From Oscillospiraceae bacterium (GTDB lineage: Bacteria; Bacillota; Clostridia; Oscillospirales; Oscillospiraceae): DNA of 64,000 bases. The notes beneath the pieces are model-generated. The model was not told the origin of the DNA. It worked only from the letters and a program-made list of their open reading frames with translations, and ran no database searches. Within the stretch, counting starts at the first letter, position 1. The number at the start of each line of letters is the position of its first letter. The stretch lies in NCBI GenBank assembly GCA_017861365.1, contig JAGFXR010000008.1, positions 1-64,000 on the forward strand, given 5' to 3'. Positions 1 to 9,400 of this stretch are shown one piece after another. A program made the position numbers and the translations under genes.

Positions 1-26
1 CCGCGGCAAGCAAAGGCTTGCCGCGG
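1..26. repeat. Perfect GC-rich inverted repeat
   Basis: CCGCGGCAAGC and GCTTGCCGCGG flank an AAAG loop. It may be the terminator of a gene left of the window, but no T-run follows directly; the nearest is about 10 nt further on. Confidence 0.5.
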
Positions 27-148
27 CCCTGTTGCCGTCTTTTATAAAAATAACATTTGTTGTTCCAAAAATAAGGCGCTCAAATTTTTATTGTTCAAAA
101 CGTCAAATTTCAATTATTTTTATTGTTTTCGTTTATTTATTTTGCTTA

Positions 149-177
149 TTGACTTTTTCCTTCAAAATCCGTAAAAT
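149..177 (+). promoter_or_regulatory. Sigma-A-type promoter of the marR-ABC operon
   Basis: TTGACT, a 17-nt spacer and TAAAAT. Downstream, between promoter and start codon, ATAACA (196-201) and TGTTAT (219-224) form an inverted repeat, and GTTAAC (204-209) is a small palindrome between them. These are candidate operators for the MarR protein encoded next; the operator assignment is inference. Confidence 0.6.
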
Positions 178-239
178 ACATAACGCATGAAATAGATAAC
201 ATAGTTAACAGATGACAGTGTTATAAAAGGGGTGCATGA

Positions 240-722
240 ATGGATCAGGAAAGATTAAGGGAAGAATATTTGCGTGTGACTCACCGCATGGGCAAGCTTA
301 GAATGACCAGCGCGGCGGCGCTGCTGACGGAGGTCACCCAGTTAGAGCTTCTGGCGCTGGAACGATTAAGCGACACAAGCCGGAATGATTCCCCAAGCAA
401 GGGTATGTATGTATCCACGCTGGCGCGCAATCTGAGAGTCTCTCCCCCTGCCGTGTCACGCATGCTGCGGGGGATGGAAGGCAAGGGTCTGATTACCCGG
501 ACGGTTGATGAAGCCAACCGCCGCAACACCTACATTCTGCTGACGGAGAAAGGAAAGGCGGTGCGGGAGCGGTCCGTGGGTCAGATGGAGGAATTTTTCA
601 AGCATGTGTTCATCGCCATGGGCGAAGACGATGCCCTGCAGTTTTTGAAGCTGTGGAACCGTTACGTCGATCTCATGGAAGCGGAGCTATCCCGAATACT
701 AAAAGGAGAACGTGAATGCTAA
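240..722 (+). CDS. MarR-family transcriptional regulator
   Basis: 160 aa, the usual MarR length. The winged helix lies around residues 55-105 (the stretch beginning TLARNLRVSPPAVSRML is the recognition helix-turn-helix), with the wing near VDEANRRNTYI and a C-terminal dimerisation helix. The start follows AAAAGGGG by about 8 nt. The gene overlaps the next one by 7 nt (ATGCTAA), so it is co-transcribed with two ABC exporter halves. This is the common arrangement in which a MarR repressor controls its own drug or toxic-compound exporter. The ligand is unknown. It is distinct from the second MarR protein of this window at 19328-19792. Confidence 0.9.
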   Translation: MDQERLREEYLRVTHRMGKLRMTSAAALLTEVTQLELLALERLSDTSRNDSPSKGMYVSTLARNLRVSPPAVSRMLRGMEGKGLITRTVDEANRRNTYILLTEKGKAVRERSVGQMEEFFKHVFIAMGEDDALQFLKLWNRYVDLMEAELSRILKGEREC

Positions 723-2866
723 AATTATTTCAGTATTTAACCCGGTTCAAGCTGGCAATGCTGGGCATTATCGTGTTGCTCGTGGTGCAGGCCTACTGCG
801 ACCTGGCGCTGCCGGAGTATACCTCAGATCTTGTGGATGTGGGTATCCAGCAGAGCGGAGTGGAAAGCGCGGCGCCCTCCCAGCTGCGGGAAGAAACCTT
901 CAGAGCCCTGGAGCTGTTCATAACCGACGACGAACGTGCCACCGCCGAAGCGAGCTACGACCTGGGCAGCGATGGTATCTACCGTCTTAACACAGACAAC
1001 CAGGACACCATAGACCAGATTAGCTCCATATTTGGCTTGCCCATGGTCATTGTCTCTTCCATGGAGGACTCCGGCCAGATGGATACGGCCACTCTTTTGC
1101 AGATGACCGACGCGGGCATGATCACCCAGGAACAGCTGCTGCAGGCGCGGGACACCGCCTTGGAGCAGATGGGCAATCTGTCTGATTCCATTATTGAGCA
1201 AAAGGCGATTTTGTTTGTTCAGTCGGAATATGAGGCAATGGGAATGGATCTGTCCTCTGTTCAGAGAAGTTATCTGCTGATTGAGGGCGGAAAAATGCTG
1301 GGTGTTTCTCTGATTATCGTAGTTGCCTCCGTGTTGATAGGCCTGATTGCATCCCGCGTGGCGGCGCAAATCGGTATGGAGCTGCGCGGCAAGGTGTTTC
1401 AGAAGGTTGTATCTTTTTCCTCCGCGGAAATGGACCGGTTTTCCACCGCCTCGCTCATCACCCGGAGCACCAACGATATTCAGCAGGTGCAGATGGTCAT
1501 TGTGATGATGCTGCGTATGGTCATGTACGCGCCCGTGCTGGGCATTGGCGGCGTCATCAAGGTCATGACTACCCAAACGGGCATGAGCTGGATCATCGGC
1601 CTGGCGGTGGGTGTCGTTCTGATGATTGTGGTGGTTCTGATCAATGTCACCATGCCGAAATTCAAACGGATGCAGGGGCTGGTTGACCAGCTGAACCTGA
1701 TCTCCCGTGAAATTCTGACGGGCATCACCGTCATCCGCGCCTTCAGCAGGGAAAAACATGAGGAGGGGCGCTTTGAGACCGCCAACCGCGATCTGATGAA
1801 CACACAGCTGTTTACCAACCGGGTCATGTCCTTTATGATGCCCGGCATGATGTTCATCATGAACGCCGTCTCCGTCCTCATCGTGTGGGTGGGCGGCCAC
1901 GGTATCGACGCGGGCAATCTGCAGGTAGGCGACATGATCGCTTTCATTACCTACGCCATGCTCATCGTGATGTCCTTCCTGATGCTCACCATGATTTCCA
2001 TCATGCTCCCCCGTGCCGGCGTGGCTGCCGAACGGATCGACGAGGTAATCCGGAGCGAAACCTCCATTCACGACGCGCAGCGGGTGCTGGACGACACCCG
2101 CACCGACTGGAACGGCGTGGTTTCCTTCGAGCATGTCTCTTTCCGCTACCCAGACGCGGACGAGGATGTGCTCAGCGACATCAGCTTTACCGCAGAGCCA
2201 GGACAGACCACCGCGATCATCGGCTCCACCGGAAGCGGCAAGTCCACCCTGCTCAACCTGATTCCCCGCTTCTTCGACGTCACCGGAGGCCGTGTCACCA
2301 TGGACGGCACAGACATTCGGGAGCTGTCCCAGAAAAAGCTGAGAAGTCTGCTGGGCTATGTGCCTCAAAAGGGTGTGCTGTTCTCCGGCACCATTGATTC
2401 CAACCTGAAGTTCGGCGGAGACTCCATTACGGATGAAGCCGCCGGACAGGCTGCCGCGATCGCCCAGGCCAAGGAATTTATCGACAGCAAGCCGGAGGGC
2501 TATGAAACCCACATTGCCCAGGGCGGCTCCAACGTTTCCGGCGGACAGAAGCAGCGCCTCTCCATAGCCCGGGCAATCGCGAAACAGCCCAAGGTGTTTT
2601 TGTTTGACGACAGCTTCTCCGCGCTGGATTACAAAACTGATGTAACCCTCCGCCGGGCGCTCAACGAGAACATCAAGGACGCCACCGTCATCATCGTCGC
2701 CCAGCGCATCAGCACCATCCTCCACGCCGACCAGATCGTCGTGCTGGACGAAGGCCGGGTCGCCGGGATGGGAAACCATGAAACGCTGATGAAAACCTGC
2801 CCCATCTACCAGGAAATCGCAAAATCTCAGCTCTCGGAAGCCGAGTTAGGAGGTGTTCTCGCATGA
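716..2866 (+). CDS. ABC exporter half-transporter, degenerate ATPase site
   Basis: 716 aa: a type IV ABC exporter transmembrane domain (about 1-450) fused to an ATPase domain (about 470-710). Between TM1 and TM2 there is an acidic insertion of roughly 150 residues (about 35-190), predicted extracellular, seen in Clostridia members of this family. Walker A is GSTGSGKST and the signature is NVSGGQKQR. The Walker B end reads FLFDDS, so the catalytic Glu is Asp, as in the degenerate subunit of heterodimeric exporters such as BmrC/TM287. It overlaps the next gene by ATGA. Together they should form an efflux pump; the substrate cannot be read from sequence. Confidence 0.9.
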   Translation: MLKLFQYLTRFKLAMLGIIVLLVVQAYCDLALPEYTSDLVDVGIQQSGVESAAPSQLREETFRALELFITDDERATAEASYDLGSDGIYRLNTDNQDTIDQISSIFGLPMVIVSSMEDSGQMDTATLLQMTDAGMITQEQLLQARDTALEQMGNLSDSIIEQKAILFVQSEYEAMGMDLSSVQRSYLLIEGGKMLGVSLIIVVASVLIGLIASRVAAQIGMELRGKVFQKVVSFSSAEMDRFSTASLITRSTNDIQQVQMVIVMMLRMVMYAPVLGIGGVIKVMTTQTGMSWIIGLAVGVVLMIVVVLINVTMPKFKRMQGLVDQLNLISREILTGITVIRAFSREKHEEGRFETANRDLMNTQLFTNRVMSFMMPGMMFIMNAVSVLIVWVGGHGIDAGNLQVGDMIAFITYAMLIVMSFLMLTMISIMLPRAGVAAERIDEVIRSETSIHDAQRVLDDTRTDWNGVVSFEHVSFRYPDADEDVLSDISFTAEPGQTTAIIGSTGSGKSTLLNLIPRFFDVTGGRVTMDGTDIRELSQKKLRSLLGYVPQKGVLFSGTIDSNLKFGGDSITDEAAGQAAAIAQAKEFIDSKPEGYETHIAQGGSNVSGGQKQRLSIARAIAKQPKVFLFDDSFSALDYKTDVTLRRALNENIKDATVIIVAQRISTILHADQIVVLDEGRVAGMGNHETLMKTCPIYQEIAKSQLSEAELGGVLA

Positions 2867-4722
2867 GTAAAGAAAAAACAAGCAGCTCCCGCAGCGGAGG
2901 CCTCGGCAGGCCAGAAAACGGCCCTCCGGGGATGATGCCCGGCGAAAAGCCCAAGGATTTTAAGGGTTCCATCCGAAAGCTGCTGCGCTACCTGAGCGGA
3001 TATAAGCTTTCCCTGATTTTAGTGCTCATCTTTGCTATGTTCGGCACGGTGTTCACCATCGTCGGCCCCAAAGTGCTCAGCCGGGCGACAGACGAATTGT
3101 TCAACGGCCTGGTGGCAAAAGTCGCGGGAACCGGCGGCATTGATTTCGCAAAAATCGCAACCATCCTCGTCACGCTTCTGGCGCTGTATGTGGTCAGTGC
3201 GGTGTTCGCCTTTATTCAGAGCTGGATGATGAGCGGAATATCCCAGAAGGTATGCTTCCGCATGCGGGCGGAAATCTCTCAGAAAATCAACCGCATGCCC
3301 TTGAAGTACTTTGAGTCCACCTCCATCGGCGATGTACTCTCCCGCATCACCAACGACGTGGACACCATGGGCCAGAGCCTCAACCAGAGCGTCACCACCC
3401 TGATCACCTCCGTCACCACCATCATCGGCGTCATTGTCATGATGCTCACCATCAGCCCGCTGCTGACGCTGTTCTCCTTCCTTGTGCTTCCCATCTCCGC
3501 CGCTTTGCTGGCGCTGGTGATGAAGCACTCCCAGAAGTTTTTCCAGGAGCAGCAGTCCTATCTGGGCAGCCTCAACGGGCAGGTAGAGGAGGTTTACAGC
3601 GGTCACAATGTGGTAAAAGCCTTTAACCGGGAGGTGACCATCACGGAAACCTTCCAGCAGACCAACAGCGCCCTGTTCCACTCCGCGTGGAAATCCCAGT
3701 TTTTCTCCGGTATGATGATGCCGGTCATGCAGTTTGTGGGAAACCTGGGCTATGTGGCGATTGCCGTGGCGGGCAGCATTCTGGCCGTCGGCGGCGTCAT
3801 CACGGTGGGTGACATTCAGGCGTTTATCCAGTATGTCCGCCAGTTTACCCAGCCGGTTTCACAGATTGCCCAGGTGTCCAACATGCTCCAGTCCATGACC
3901 GCCGCCGCCGAGCGTGTGTTTGCCTTCCTTGCCGAGGAGGAAGAGGAGATGACCGCGCAGAATCCCGTCTCTCCGGCGGAGATTAAAGGGCAGGTCACCT
4001 TCGAACATGTACACTTCGGCTACGATCCCGCCAAAACGGTGATCAATGACTTCTCCACTGAGGTAAAGCCCGGTCAGATGGTGGCTATTGTCGGCCCCAC
4101 CGGCGCCGGAAAGACCACCATGGTCAAGCTGCTGATGCGGTTTTATGACGTGACCGGCGGCAGCATCAAAGTCGACGGGCATGACATCCGGGACTTTAAC
4201 CGGAGCGAACTGCGGGCGTCCTTCGGTATGGTGCTGCAGGACACCTGGCTGTTTAAGGGCACCATCATGGAGAATATCCGCTACGGACGGCTGGACGCAA
4301 CGGATGACGAGGTCATTGCCGCGGCAAAGGCGGCTCATGTCCACCACTTTATCCAGACCCTGCCGGGCGGTTATCAGATGGAGCTCAACGAGGACGCCAC
4401 CAACGTTTCTCAGGGACAGAAGCAGCTGCTGACCATCGCCAGGGCCATCCTGGCGGACAAGAAAATTCTTATTCTGGACGAGGCCACAAGCTCGGTGGAT
4501 ACCCGCACCGAGCAGCGCATCCAGAAGGCCATGGCCAACCTGATGCAGGGCCGCACCAGTTTTGTGATCGCCCACCGCCTGTCCACCATTAAGGACGCCG
4601 ACCTGATTCTTGTGATGAAGGACGGCGATATCGTGGAGCAGGGCAATCATGAGACGCTTCTTCAGAAAAACGGGTTTTACGCCGATCTGTATCAGTCCCA
4701 ATTTGAGGACGCTATCGCGTAA
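2863..4722 (+). CDS. ABC exporter half-transporter, canonical Walker B
   Basis: 619 aa, partner of the preceding half-transporter and translationally coupled to it. A Gly/Pro-rich N-terminal tail of about 35 residues precedes six predicted membrane segments; the ATPase domain starts near residue 370. Walker A is GPTGAGKTT and Walker B ILILDEATS has the catalytic Glu. The signature is NVSQGQKQ, with Gln in place of the second position of SGGQ. The pair therefore has one consensus and one degenerate ATP site, the BmrCD/TM287-288 pattern. Drug or lipid efflux is likely, specificity unknown. Confidence 0.9.
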   Translation: MSKEKTSSSRSGGLGRPENGPPGMMPGEKPKDFKGSIRKLLRYLSGYKLSLILVLIFAMFGTVFTIVGPKVLSRATDELFNGLVAKVAGTGGIDFAKIATILVTLLALYVVSAVFAFIQSWMMSGISQKVCFRMRAEISQKINRMPLKYFESTSIGDVLSRITNDVDTMGQSLNQSVTTLITSVTTIIGVIVMMLTISPLLTLFSFLVLPISAALLALVMKHSQKFFQEQQSYLGSLNGQVEEVYSGHNVVKAFNREVTITETFQQTNSALFHSAWKSQFFSGMMMPVMQFVGNLGYVAIAVAGSILAVGGVITVGDIQAFIQYVRQFTQPVSQIAQVSNMLQSMTAAAERVFAFLAEEEEEMTAQNPVSPAEIKGQVTFEHVHFGYDPAKTVINDFSTEVKPGQMVAIVGPTGAGKTTMVKLLMRFYDVTGGSIKVDGHDIRDFNRSELRASFGMVLQDTWLFKGTIMENIRYGRLDATDDEVIAAAKAAHVHHFIQTLPGGYQMELNEDATNVSQGQKQLLTIARAILADKKILILDEATSSVDTRTEQRIQKAMANLMQGRTSFVIAHRLSTIKDADLILVMKDGDIVEQGNHETLLQKNGFYADLYQSQFEDAIA

Positions 4723-4740
4723 CCTCCGCAATGATACCAA

Positions 4741-4784
4741 AACAAAGCCGAAGCGCTGCAAAGCAGCGCTTCGGCTTTGTTTTT
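4741..4784. terminator. Bidirectional intrinsic terminator
   Basis: A long stem (AACAAAGCCGAAGCGCTGC with its complement) around an AAA loop, flanked by T-runs on both strands, lies between the convergent ABC operon and the metallo-hydrolase gene. Confidence 0.9.
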
Positions 4785-4806
4785 CAGGCTGTTTTTCCGC
4801 AGGATA

Positions 4807-6405
4807 TTACCGATCCCACTTTTCGATGAGTGCACGGAGCTGGTCTGCAAATTTGCCAAGATCCTTGTTGGTGCCGCCCTTGTTCCGGGTGATGACGTCC
4901 ATCAGCCTGCGTCCGGTATCCTCCAGACGGCGGAACGCGGGGGAGCCCATGGCGAGAGCCTCCGCCGGAGTTTTGGCGAGGCGCGGAATTCCCGCCTGTA
5001 TGAGTTGGTTTTCTGCCAGATCATAGACCTCGAGGGACTCCGGAGCGTGAGCCGCGAAGCCGCGGTCCCGCAGAGTTTCCGAAAACAGCTCGGCTATGCC
5101 TCGTTCGCCGTGCACCACAAAGACCTGCCGCGGCTTGGGAGAAAAGGCTCCAATCCACTCCAGCAGATGATCCCGGTCCGCGTGGGAGGAAAGCCCCTTA
5201 AAATTAATAATATTGGCCCACACGGCAATTTCCTCGCCGAAGAGCTTGACCTTCTGCGCGCCATTAATCAACAGCCTGCCCAGGCTCCCCTCCGCCTGAT
5301 GGCCTACGAACACCACGGAGCACTCCCGGCGCCACAGATTATGCTTCAGATGGTGGCGAATCCGGCCCGCGTCGCACATGCCGGAGGCGGAGATGATCAC
5401 CTTCGGCGTCTTGTCCTCGTTGAGGGCTTTGGACTCCTCGGGGGTCTCCACCAGCCGCAGTCCCTGGAAGGTAAACAGCGCCTCTCCCCGCTGCACCAGC
5501 GCGAGAGCCTCGTCGTCCAGATAACCGTGGAGATCGCAGGAATAAATTTTAGTTGCCTCGCTGGCCAGAGGACTGTCCACGCAGACCATAAAATCCGGAA
5601 TGGATTTGACCAGCTTCCGCTCCTTCATTTCCCGGATGGCATAGAGAAGCTCCTGGGTTCTCCCCACGGCAAATGAGGGAATTACCACGTTGCCGCCCCG
5701 GTCAAATGTCTTTTCGATGATCCTCGCCAGCGCCTCTGTGTAATCGGAGACTGTCTCGTGATTTCGGTCGCCGTACGTGCTCTCCATGACCACAAAGTCC
5801 GCTTCGGTTATCACCTGAGGATCACGGATGATGGTCTGGTTCACGTTGCCCACGTCTCCTGAGAATACGATTTTGCGGGAGAGGCTGTCCTCGGCAACCC
5901 AGACCTCGGCAAAGGCCGAGCCCAGCAAATGCCCCGCGTCCTGAAAGCATACCTCAATACCGTCCTCCAGCACAAAACGCTGCTGATACTCGTGAACCTC
6001 AAGCAATTCCAGAACGGCCTCCGCGTCGGCAATGGTGTAGATCGGCTCTACTGTTTCCTTGCCCGCCCGCTTGCTTTTCTGGTTTTTCCATTCGGCTTCC
6101 GATTCCTGTATGTGCGCCGAGTCCCGCAGCATGATGGACAGCAGCCGGGCGGTCATTCTGGTACAGTGAATGGGGCCGGAAAAGCCCTGCTTTACCAGAA
6201 GCGGCAGACGCCCCGAGTGATCGATATGGGCATGGGTCACAATGACATCATCCACCTGGTTGGGTGCGAAGTCAAATTCCCCGTTATTGAGCTCGTCACC
6301 GCCCTGCTGAAGGCCGCAGTCGATCAGCACCCGCTTTCCGCACGCGTCCAGGCAGTGGCAGCTTCCTGTCACGGATTTTGCCGCGCCAAAAAAGGTCAGC
6401 TTCAT
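4807..6405 (-). CDS. Beta-CASP metallo-beta-lactamase-fold RNase/hydrolase
   Basis: 532 aa. The N-terminal metallo-beta-lactamase domain carries HAHIDHSG near residue 60, plus later metal ligands (DAGHLLGSA, FSGDVGN). The beta-CASP insert follows (FAVGRTQELL, the DSPLA and SGM motifs), ending with an HAD...FVVHGE segment typical of CPSF73-like/YSH1-type RNA-processing enzymes. Family knowledge suggests endo- or exoribonuclease activity; it is not RNase J because the length and C-terminal domain differ. AGGAGGAAAT precedes the ATG. It converges on the ABC operon and lies 36 nt downstream of deoC on the same strand, so it may be in one transcript with it. Confidence 0.85.
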   Translation of the reverse strand: MKLTFFGAAKSVTGSCHCLDACGKRVLIDCGLQQGGDELNNGEFDFAPNQVDDVIVTHAHIDHSGRLPLLVKQGFSGPIHCTRMTARLLSIMLRDSAHIQESEAEWKNQKSKRAGKETVEPIYTIADAEAVLELLEVHEYQQRFVLEDGIEVCFQDAGHLLGSAFAEVWVAEDSLSRKIVFSGDVGNVNQTIIRDPQVITEADFVVMESTYGDRNHETVSDYTEALARIIEKTFDRGGNVVIPSFAVGRTQELLYAIREMKERKLVKSIPDFMVCVDSPLASEATKIYSCDLHGYLDDEALALVQRGEALFTFQGLRLVETPEESKALNEDKTPKVIISASGMCDAGRIRHHLKHNLWRRECSVVFVGHQAEGSLGRLLINGAQKVKLFGEEIAVWANIINFKGLSSHADRDHLLEWIGAFSPKPRQVFVVHGERGIAELFSETLRDRGFAAHAPESLEVYDLAENQLIQAGIPRLAKTPAEALAMGSPAFRRLEDTGRRLMDVITRNKGGTNKDLGKFADQLRALIEKWDR

Positions 6406-6441
6406 GGATATTTCCTCCTTATTGATGCTTCATTCTGTCAG

Positions 6442-7155
6442 TCAATGATTTGCCAGCGCACTGCTGCCCAGCCGATCCGCTCCCGCCCGTAGCATGGCCT
6501 CGGCGTCCTCCAGTGTGCGGATTCCTCCCGCCGCCTTGATTTTGACTCCGGGGGCGAGATGCTGCCGGAACAGCGCCACATCCTCCACTGTGGCCCCGCC
6601 GCCGGAAAAACCGGTTGAGGTTTTGATGAAATCCGCTCCCGACTCGCCGACAATCCGGCAGAGCGTTCGCTTCTCCTCCTCCGTGAGAAGGCAGGTCTCC
6701 ACAATCACCTTCAAAAGATGAGGCTTCTCCAAGTATGCCTTGCTTTGCGCCGTTTCATCCTCCCCGCACGGCGCCGGAAGTCCGAAAGCCGGTTCTGGTG
6801 AGCATTCCCGGCAAAGCAGTCTGATTTCTTCAAGAAGGTCGTCCCAGCGTCCATCCTTCACCCAGCCCAAATTGATCACCATGTCCAGCTCGTCCGCGCC
6901 ATCCGCGATGGCCTGCCGCGCCTCAAACACCTTGACGGCAGTGGTGTAGTAGCCGTTGGGAAAGCCGATTACCGTGCAGACGGGCAGCCGGCCGTCCAGA
7001 TACTCCGACGCCTGCCTGACATAGCTGGGCGGGATGCACACCGAGGCCGTCCCGCAGGCCATGCCCTGGTCGCAGAGCGCGCGGATTTCCTCCCATGTGG
7101 CAGTCTGCCGCAGGAGGGTGTGGTCAACGTGAGGCAGTATCTCTTCCAAAGTCAT
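6442..7155 (-). CDS. deoC: Deoxyribose-phosphate aldolase
   Basis: 237 aa TIM-barrel aldolase converting 2-deoxyribose 5-phosphate to glyceraldehyde 3-phosphate and acetaldehyde in deoxynucleoside catabolism. The N-terminal DHTLL, the central ELDMVINLG strand and the Schiff-base lysine in FIKTSTGF are intact, followed by KAAGGIRT. It is slightly longer than average owing to an insertion near residues 120-145 ([14 protein letters not shown]). AAGGAG lies 9 nt before the ATG. No other deo genes adjoin it. Confidence 0.93.
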   Translation of the reverse strand: MTLEEILPHVDHTLLRQTATWEEIRALCDQGMACGTASVCIPPSYVRQASEYLDGRLPVCTVIGFPNGYYTTAVKVFEARQAIADGADELDMVINLGWVKDGRWDDLLEEIRLLCRECSPEPAFGLPAPCGEDETAQSKAYLEKPHLLKVIVETCLLTEEEKRTLCRIVGESGADFIKTSTGFSGGGATVEDVALFRQHLAPGVKIKAAGGIRTLEDAEAMLRAGADRLGSSALANH

Positions 7156-7236
7156 GCTTCATGCTCCTTATCGTGAAAATATCGGTGGTACCCGCGCTGA
7201 ACTGCGAAACAAAGTTCCTCAGTCATGCTTATCCTA

Positions 7237-7266
7237 ATCATAGTGTCAGGGAAACGGTCAAGTCAA
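7237..7266 (-). promoter_or_regulatory. Promoter of deoC
   Basis: On the minus strand: TTGACT, an 18-nt spacer and TATGAT, about 80 nt upstream of the deoC start. Confidence 0.55.
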
Positions 7267-7359
7267 GATGCAGATGAAAAATAATCCAGGGAGGCTGGTG
7301 GTTTTCGAGAAATTATGGTATTCTAATTTCATATCATGTGGACATGGGAGGCGGCAGCT

Positions 7360-8304
7360 ATGGAGGAAGAACAAAAAAAAATCGGGCCGTTCAAGCGGCC
7401 GTCGGAGCAAAAACGCACAGAGGCCATGATGCGGGCATTGAAGCTGATCTATTCCGTCGCGTCGAAAAACTCGCTGAATCCGGCGGATCTGGAGCGGCAG
7501 CGCCGGGGTCACGAGGTGCTGGGCAAGCTGTTTTCCCCCATGATCGGCATGACCTGGGAGCCCTTTGAGTTGGGCGGCGTTCCCGCGGCCTGGACCCGCC
7601 CCTCCCGGGGTCATGACCGGCGGCAGGCAGTGCTATACTGCCATGGCGGGGGATACACCAGCGGGAATGTGGGTTTTGCCCGCAACCTGTCTGCAAAGCT
7701 GGCTCAGGTCACGGGCTATGACGTCATCTCCTTCGGCTACCGTCTCGCGCCGGAGCACCCGTACCCCGCCGCTCTGGAAGACGCGGTTCAGGTCTGGGAT
7801 CATCTTATGTATCAGGGTTACGGCGCCCGTGACGTGGTGGTTGCGGGGGACTCCGCCGGAGGCAACCTGGCTTTGGCGCTGACCCTGCGGCTGCGCTCCA
7901 TGGGACGCAAGCTGCCGAGGGCGCTGGTGCTCTTGTCCCCGTTTACCGACATGACCGCCTCCGGCGCGTCCTACGCCGCGCGGGCGGAAGACGACCCCAT
8001 CCTGTCGCTGGACTACATCAGGGCGGTGAGCGCGGCCTACGCCGGAGGGCACGCGCTTGGCGAGCCCATGCTCTCCCCCCTATTCGCAAACCTGAATCAC
8101 TTTCCCCCAACGCTGATTCAGGCGGGAAGCCACGAAATTCTGCTCTCCGACTCCGTGCGTCTGCGGGACCGCATGGTGGCAAGCGGTGTGCCGTGCAGGC
8201 TGGAGGTCTATCAGAATATGTGGCACGTGTTCCAGATGTATCCCATCAAACGAGCGTCGGTGGCAATGGAGCACGTGGGAAAATTCTTGCTGGAGCTTTT
8301 TTAG
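7360..8304 (+). CDS. HSL-family alpha/beta hydrolase (esterase)
   Basis: 314 aa. Hormone-sensitive-lipase-type (bacterial family IV) esterase: oxyanion-hole motif HGGG (YCHGGGYTSGN), nucleophile elbow GDSAGG, a C-terminal Asp near LLSDS and His in MWHVF. No signal peptide, so cytoplasmic. An in-frame ATG lies 24 nt upstream, but GGGAGG at 7347-7352 sits correctly for the ATG at 7360, which I prefer. The natural ester is unknown. It is followed at 33 nt by galE, without an evident functional link. Confidence 0.88.
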   Translation: MEEEQKKIGPFKRPSEQKRTEAMMRALKLIYSVASKNSLNPADLERQRRGHEVLGKLFSPMIGMTWEPFELGGVPAAWTRPSRGHDRRQAVLYCHGGGYTSGNVGFARNLSAKLAQVTGYDVISFGYRLAPEHPYPAALEDAVQVWDHLMYQGYGARDVVVAGDSAGGNLALALTLRLRSMGRKLPRALVLLSPFTDMTASGASYAARAEDDPILSLDYIRAVSAAYAGGHALGEPMLSPLFANLNHFPPTLIQAGSHEILLSDSVRLRDRMVASGVPCRLEVYQNMWHVFQMYPIKRASVAMEHVGKFLLELF

Positions 8305-8337
8305 CGACTAAGAGATCAGGGAAAGGACGATCATACT

Positions 8338-9324
8338 ATGTCAATTTTGGTAACCGGCGGTGCCGGTTATATCGGCAGCCATTGCGTTGCCGCCCTGCTG
8401 GAGCAGGGGTTTGATGTGGCTGTGGTGGATAATCTCTCCACCGGGCACAGGGGCGCGCTGAAGGGCGGCAGGCTCTACGTGGGAGACGTGGGGGACAAAG
8501 CATTTTTAAAGCAAGTAATGGCCCAGGAACAGGTAGAGGCGGTGATTCACTTTGCCGCGTTTTCACTGGTGGGTGAGAGCATGACTCTGCCCGAAAAGTA
8601 TTTCCGCAACAATGTCACCGCCGGCCTGTCTTTGATAGAAGCCATGACGGAGGCCAAAATTCCCTATCTGGTGTTTTCTTCCACAGCGGCCACCTATGGA
8701 GAGCCGGAGTACGTACCCATCGACGAGGAGCATCCCCAATGCCCCACCAATCCCTACGGTGAGAGCAAGCGAATGGTGGAGCGCATGCTGAGTTGGGCGG
8801 ACCGGGCCCATGGGCTTAAATGGGTGGCTCTGCGGTACTTCAATGTGGCAGGCGCCCGGGCGGACGGCTCCATTGGGGAGGATCACCGTCCAGAGTCTCA
8901 TCTGATTCCCATGATTTTGCAGGCCGCCTCCGGAAAGCGGGACGCCCTGTCCCTGTTTGGAACCGACTACCCCACATCGGACGGCACCTGCGTCCGGGAT
9001 TACATCCACGTGGAGGACCTCATCGATGCTCATGTGCTGGCGCTGGATTATCTCCGGCAGGGGAACCCCTCCTCCGCTTTTAATCTGGGCAATGGGCAGG
9101 GTTTTTCCAACCGAGAGATCATTGAGGCGGCAAGACGGGTGACGGGCGCGCCCATACCTGTCCGGGAAGAGGAACGGCGTCCCGGCGACCCCGCCGTTCT
9201 GGTGGCCTCCAGTCGGAAGGCAAAGGAGATCCTCGGCTGGAAGCCCAATTATACCGACGTTGGGGACATCATCGCCTCCGCTTGGCGGTGGCATACGAAT
9301 TGTCCCGACGGCTACGCGGAGTAA
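8338..9324 (+). CDS. galE: UDP-glucose 4-epimerase
   Basis: 328 aa extended short-chain dehydrogenase. The NAD-binding TGGAGYIG is at the N-terminus, the catalytic Tyr-Lys pair is in YGESK and the Ser in SSTAATYGE; the C-terminal substrate domain includes RYFNVAGA and the RRPGDPA motif. It interconverts UDP-glucose and UDP-galactose for polysaccharide precursor supply or galactose use. No gal operon is nearby. AAAGGACG precedes the ATG. Confidence 0.95.
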   Translation: MSILVTGGAGYIGSHCVAALLEQGFDVAVVDNLSTGHRGALKGGRLYVGDVGDKAFLKQVMAQEQVEAVIHFAAFSLVGESMTLPEKYFRNNVTAGLSLIEAMTEAKIPYLVFSSTAATYGEPEYVPIDEEHPQCPTNPYGESKRMVERMLSWADRAHGLKWVALRYFNVAGARADGSIGEDHRPESHLIPMILQAASGKRDALSLFGTDYPTSDGTCVRDYIHVEDLIDAHVLALDYLRQGNPSSAFNLGNGQGFSNREIIEAARRVTGAPIPVREEERRPGDPAVLVASSRKAKEILGWKPNYTDVGDIIASAWRWHTNCPDGYAE

Positions 9325-9355
9325 CGGCACGCCTGATCCGCGGCATTATCAATAA

Positions 9356-9393
9356 ACAGGAGCCAACCGGCTGATCCGGTTGGCTCCTGTTTT
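9356..9393. terminator. Bidirectional terminator between galE and the fab/acc operon
   Basis: A 15-bp stem, ACAGGAGCCAACCGG with its complement, around CTGAT. It is followed by TTT on the plus strand and flanked by A-rich DNA for the minus strand. Confidence 0.85.
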
Positions 9394-9400
9394 AATTCGA

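Noticed and set aside
824-2779. Long minus-strand open frame (651 codons) opposite the ABC gene
   Set aside because: Composition is His/Gly/Val-rich without domains, and it is explained by the codon bias of the real plus-strand gene.
7178-7200. T-box-like string GGTGGTACCCGCG upstream of the esterase gene
   Set aside because: It has an extra C compared with the T-box core, no specifier stem, no terminator partner, and no aminoacyl-tRNA synthetase or amino-acid gene follows.
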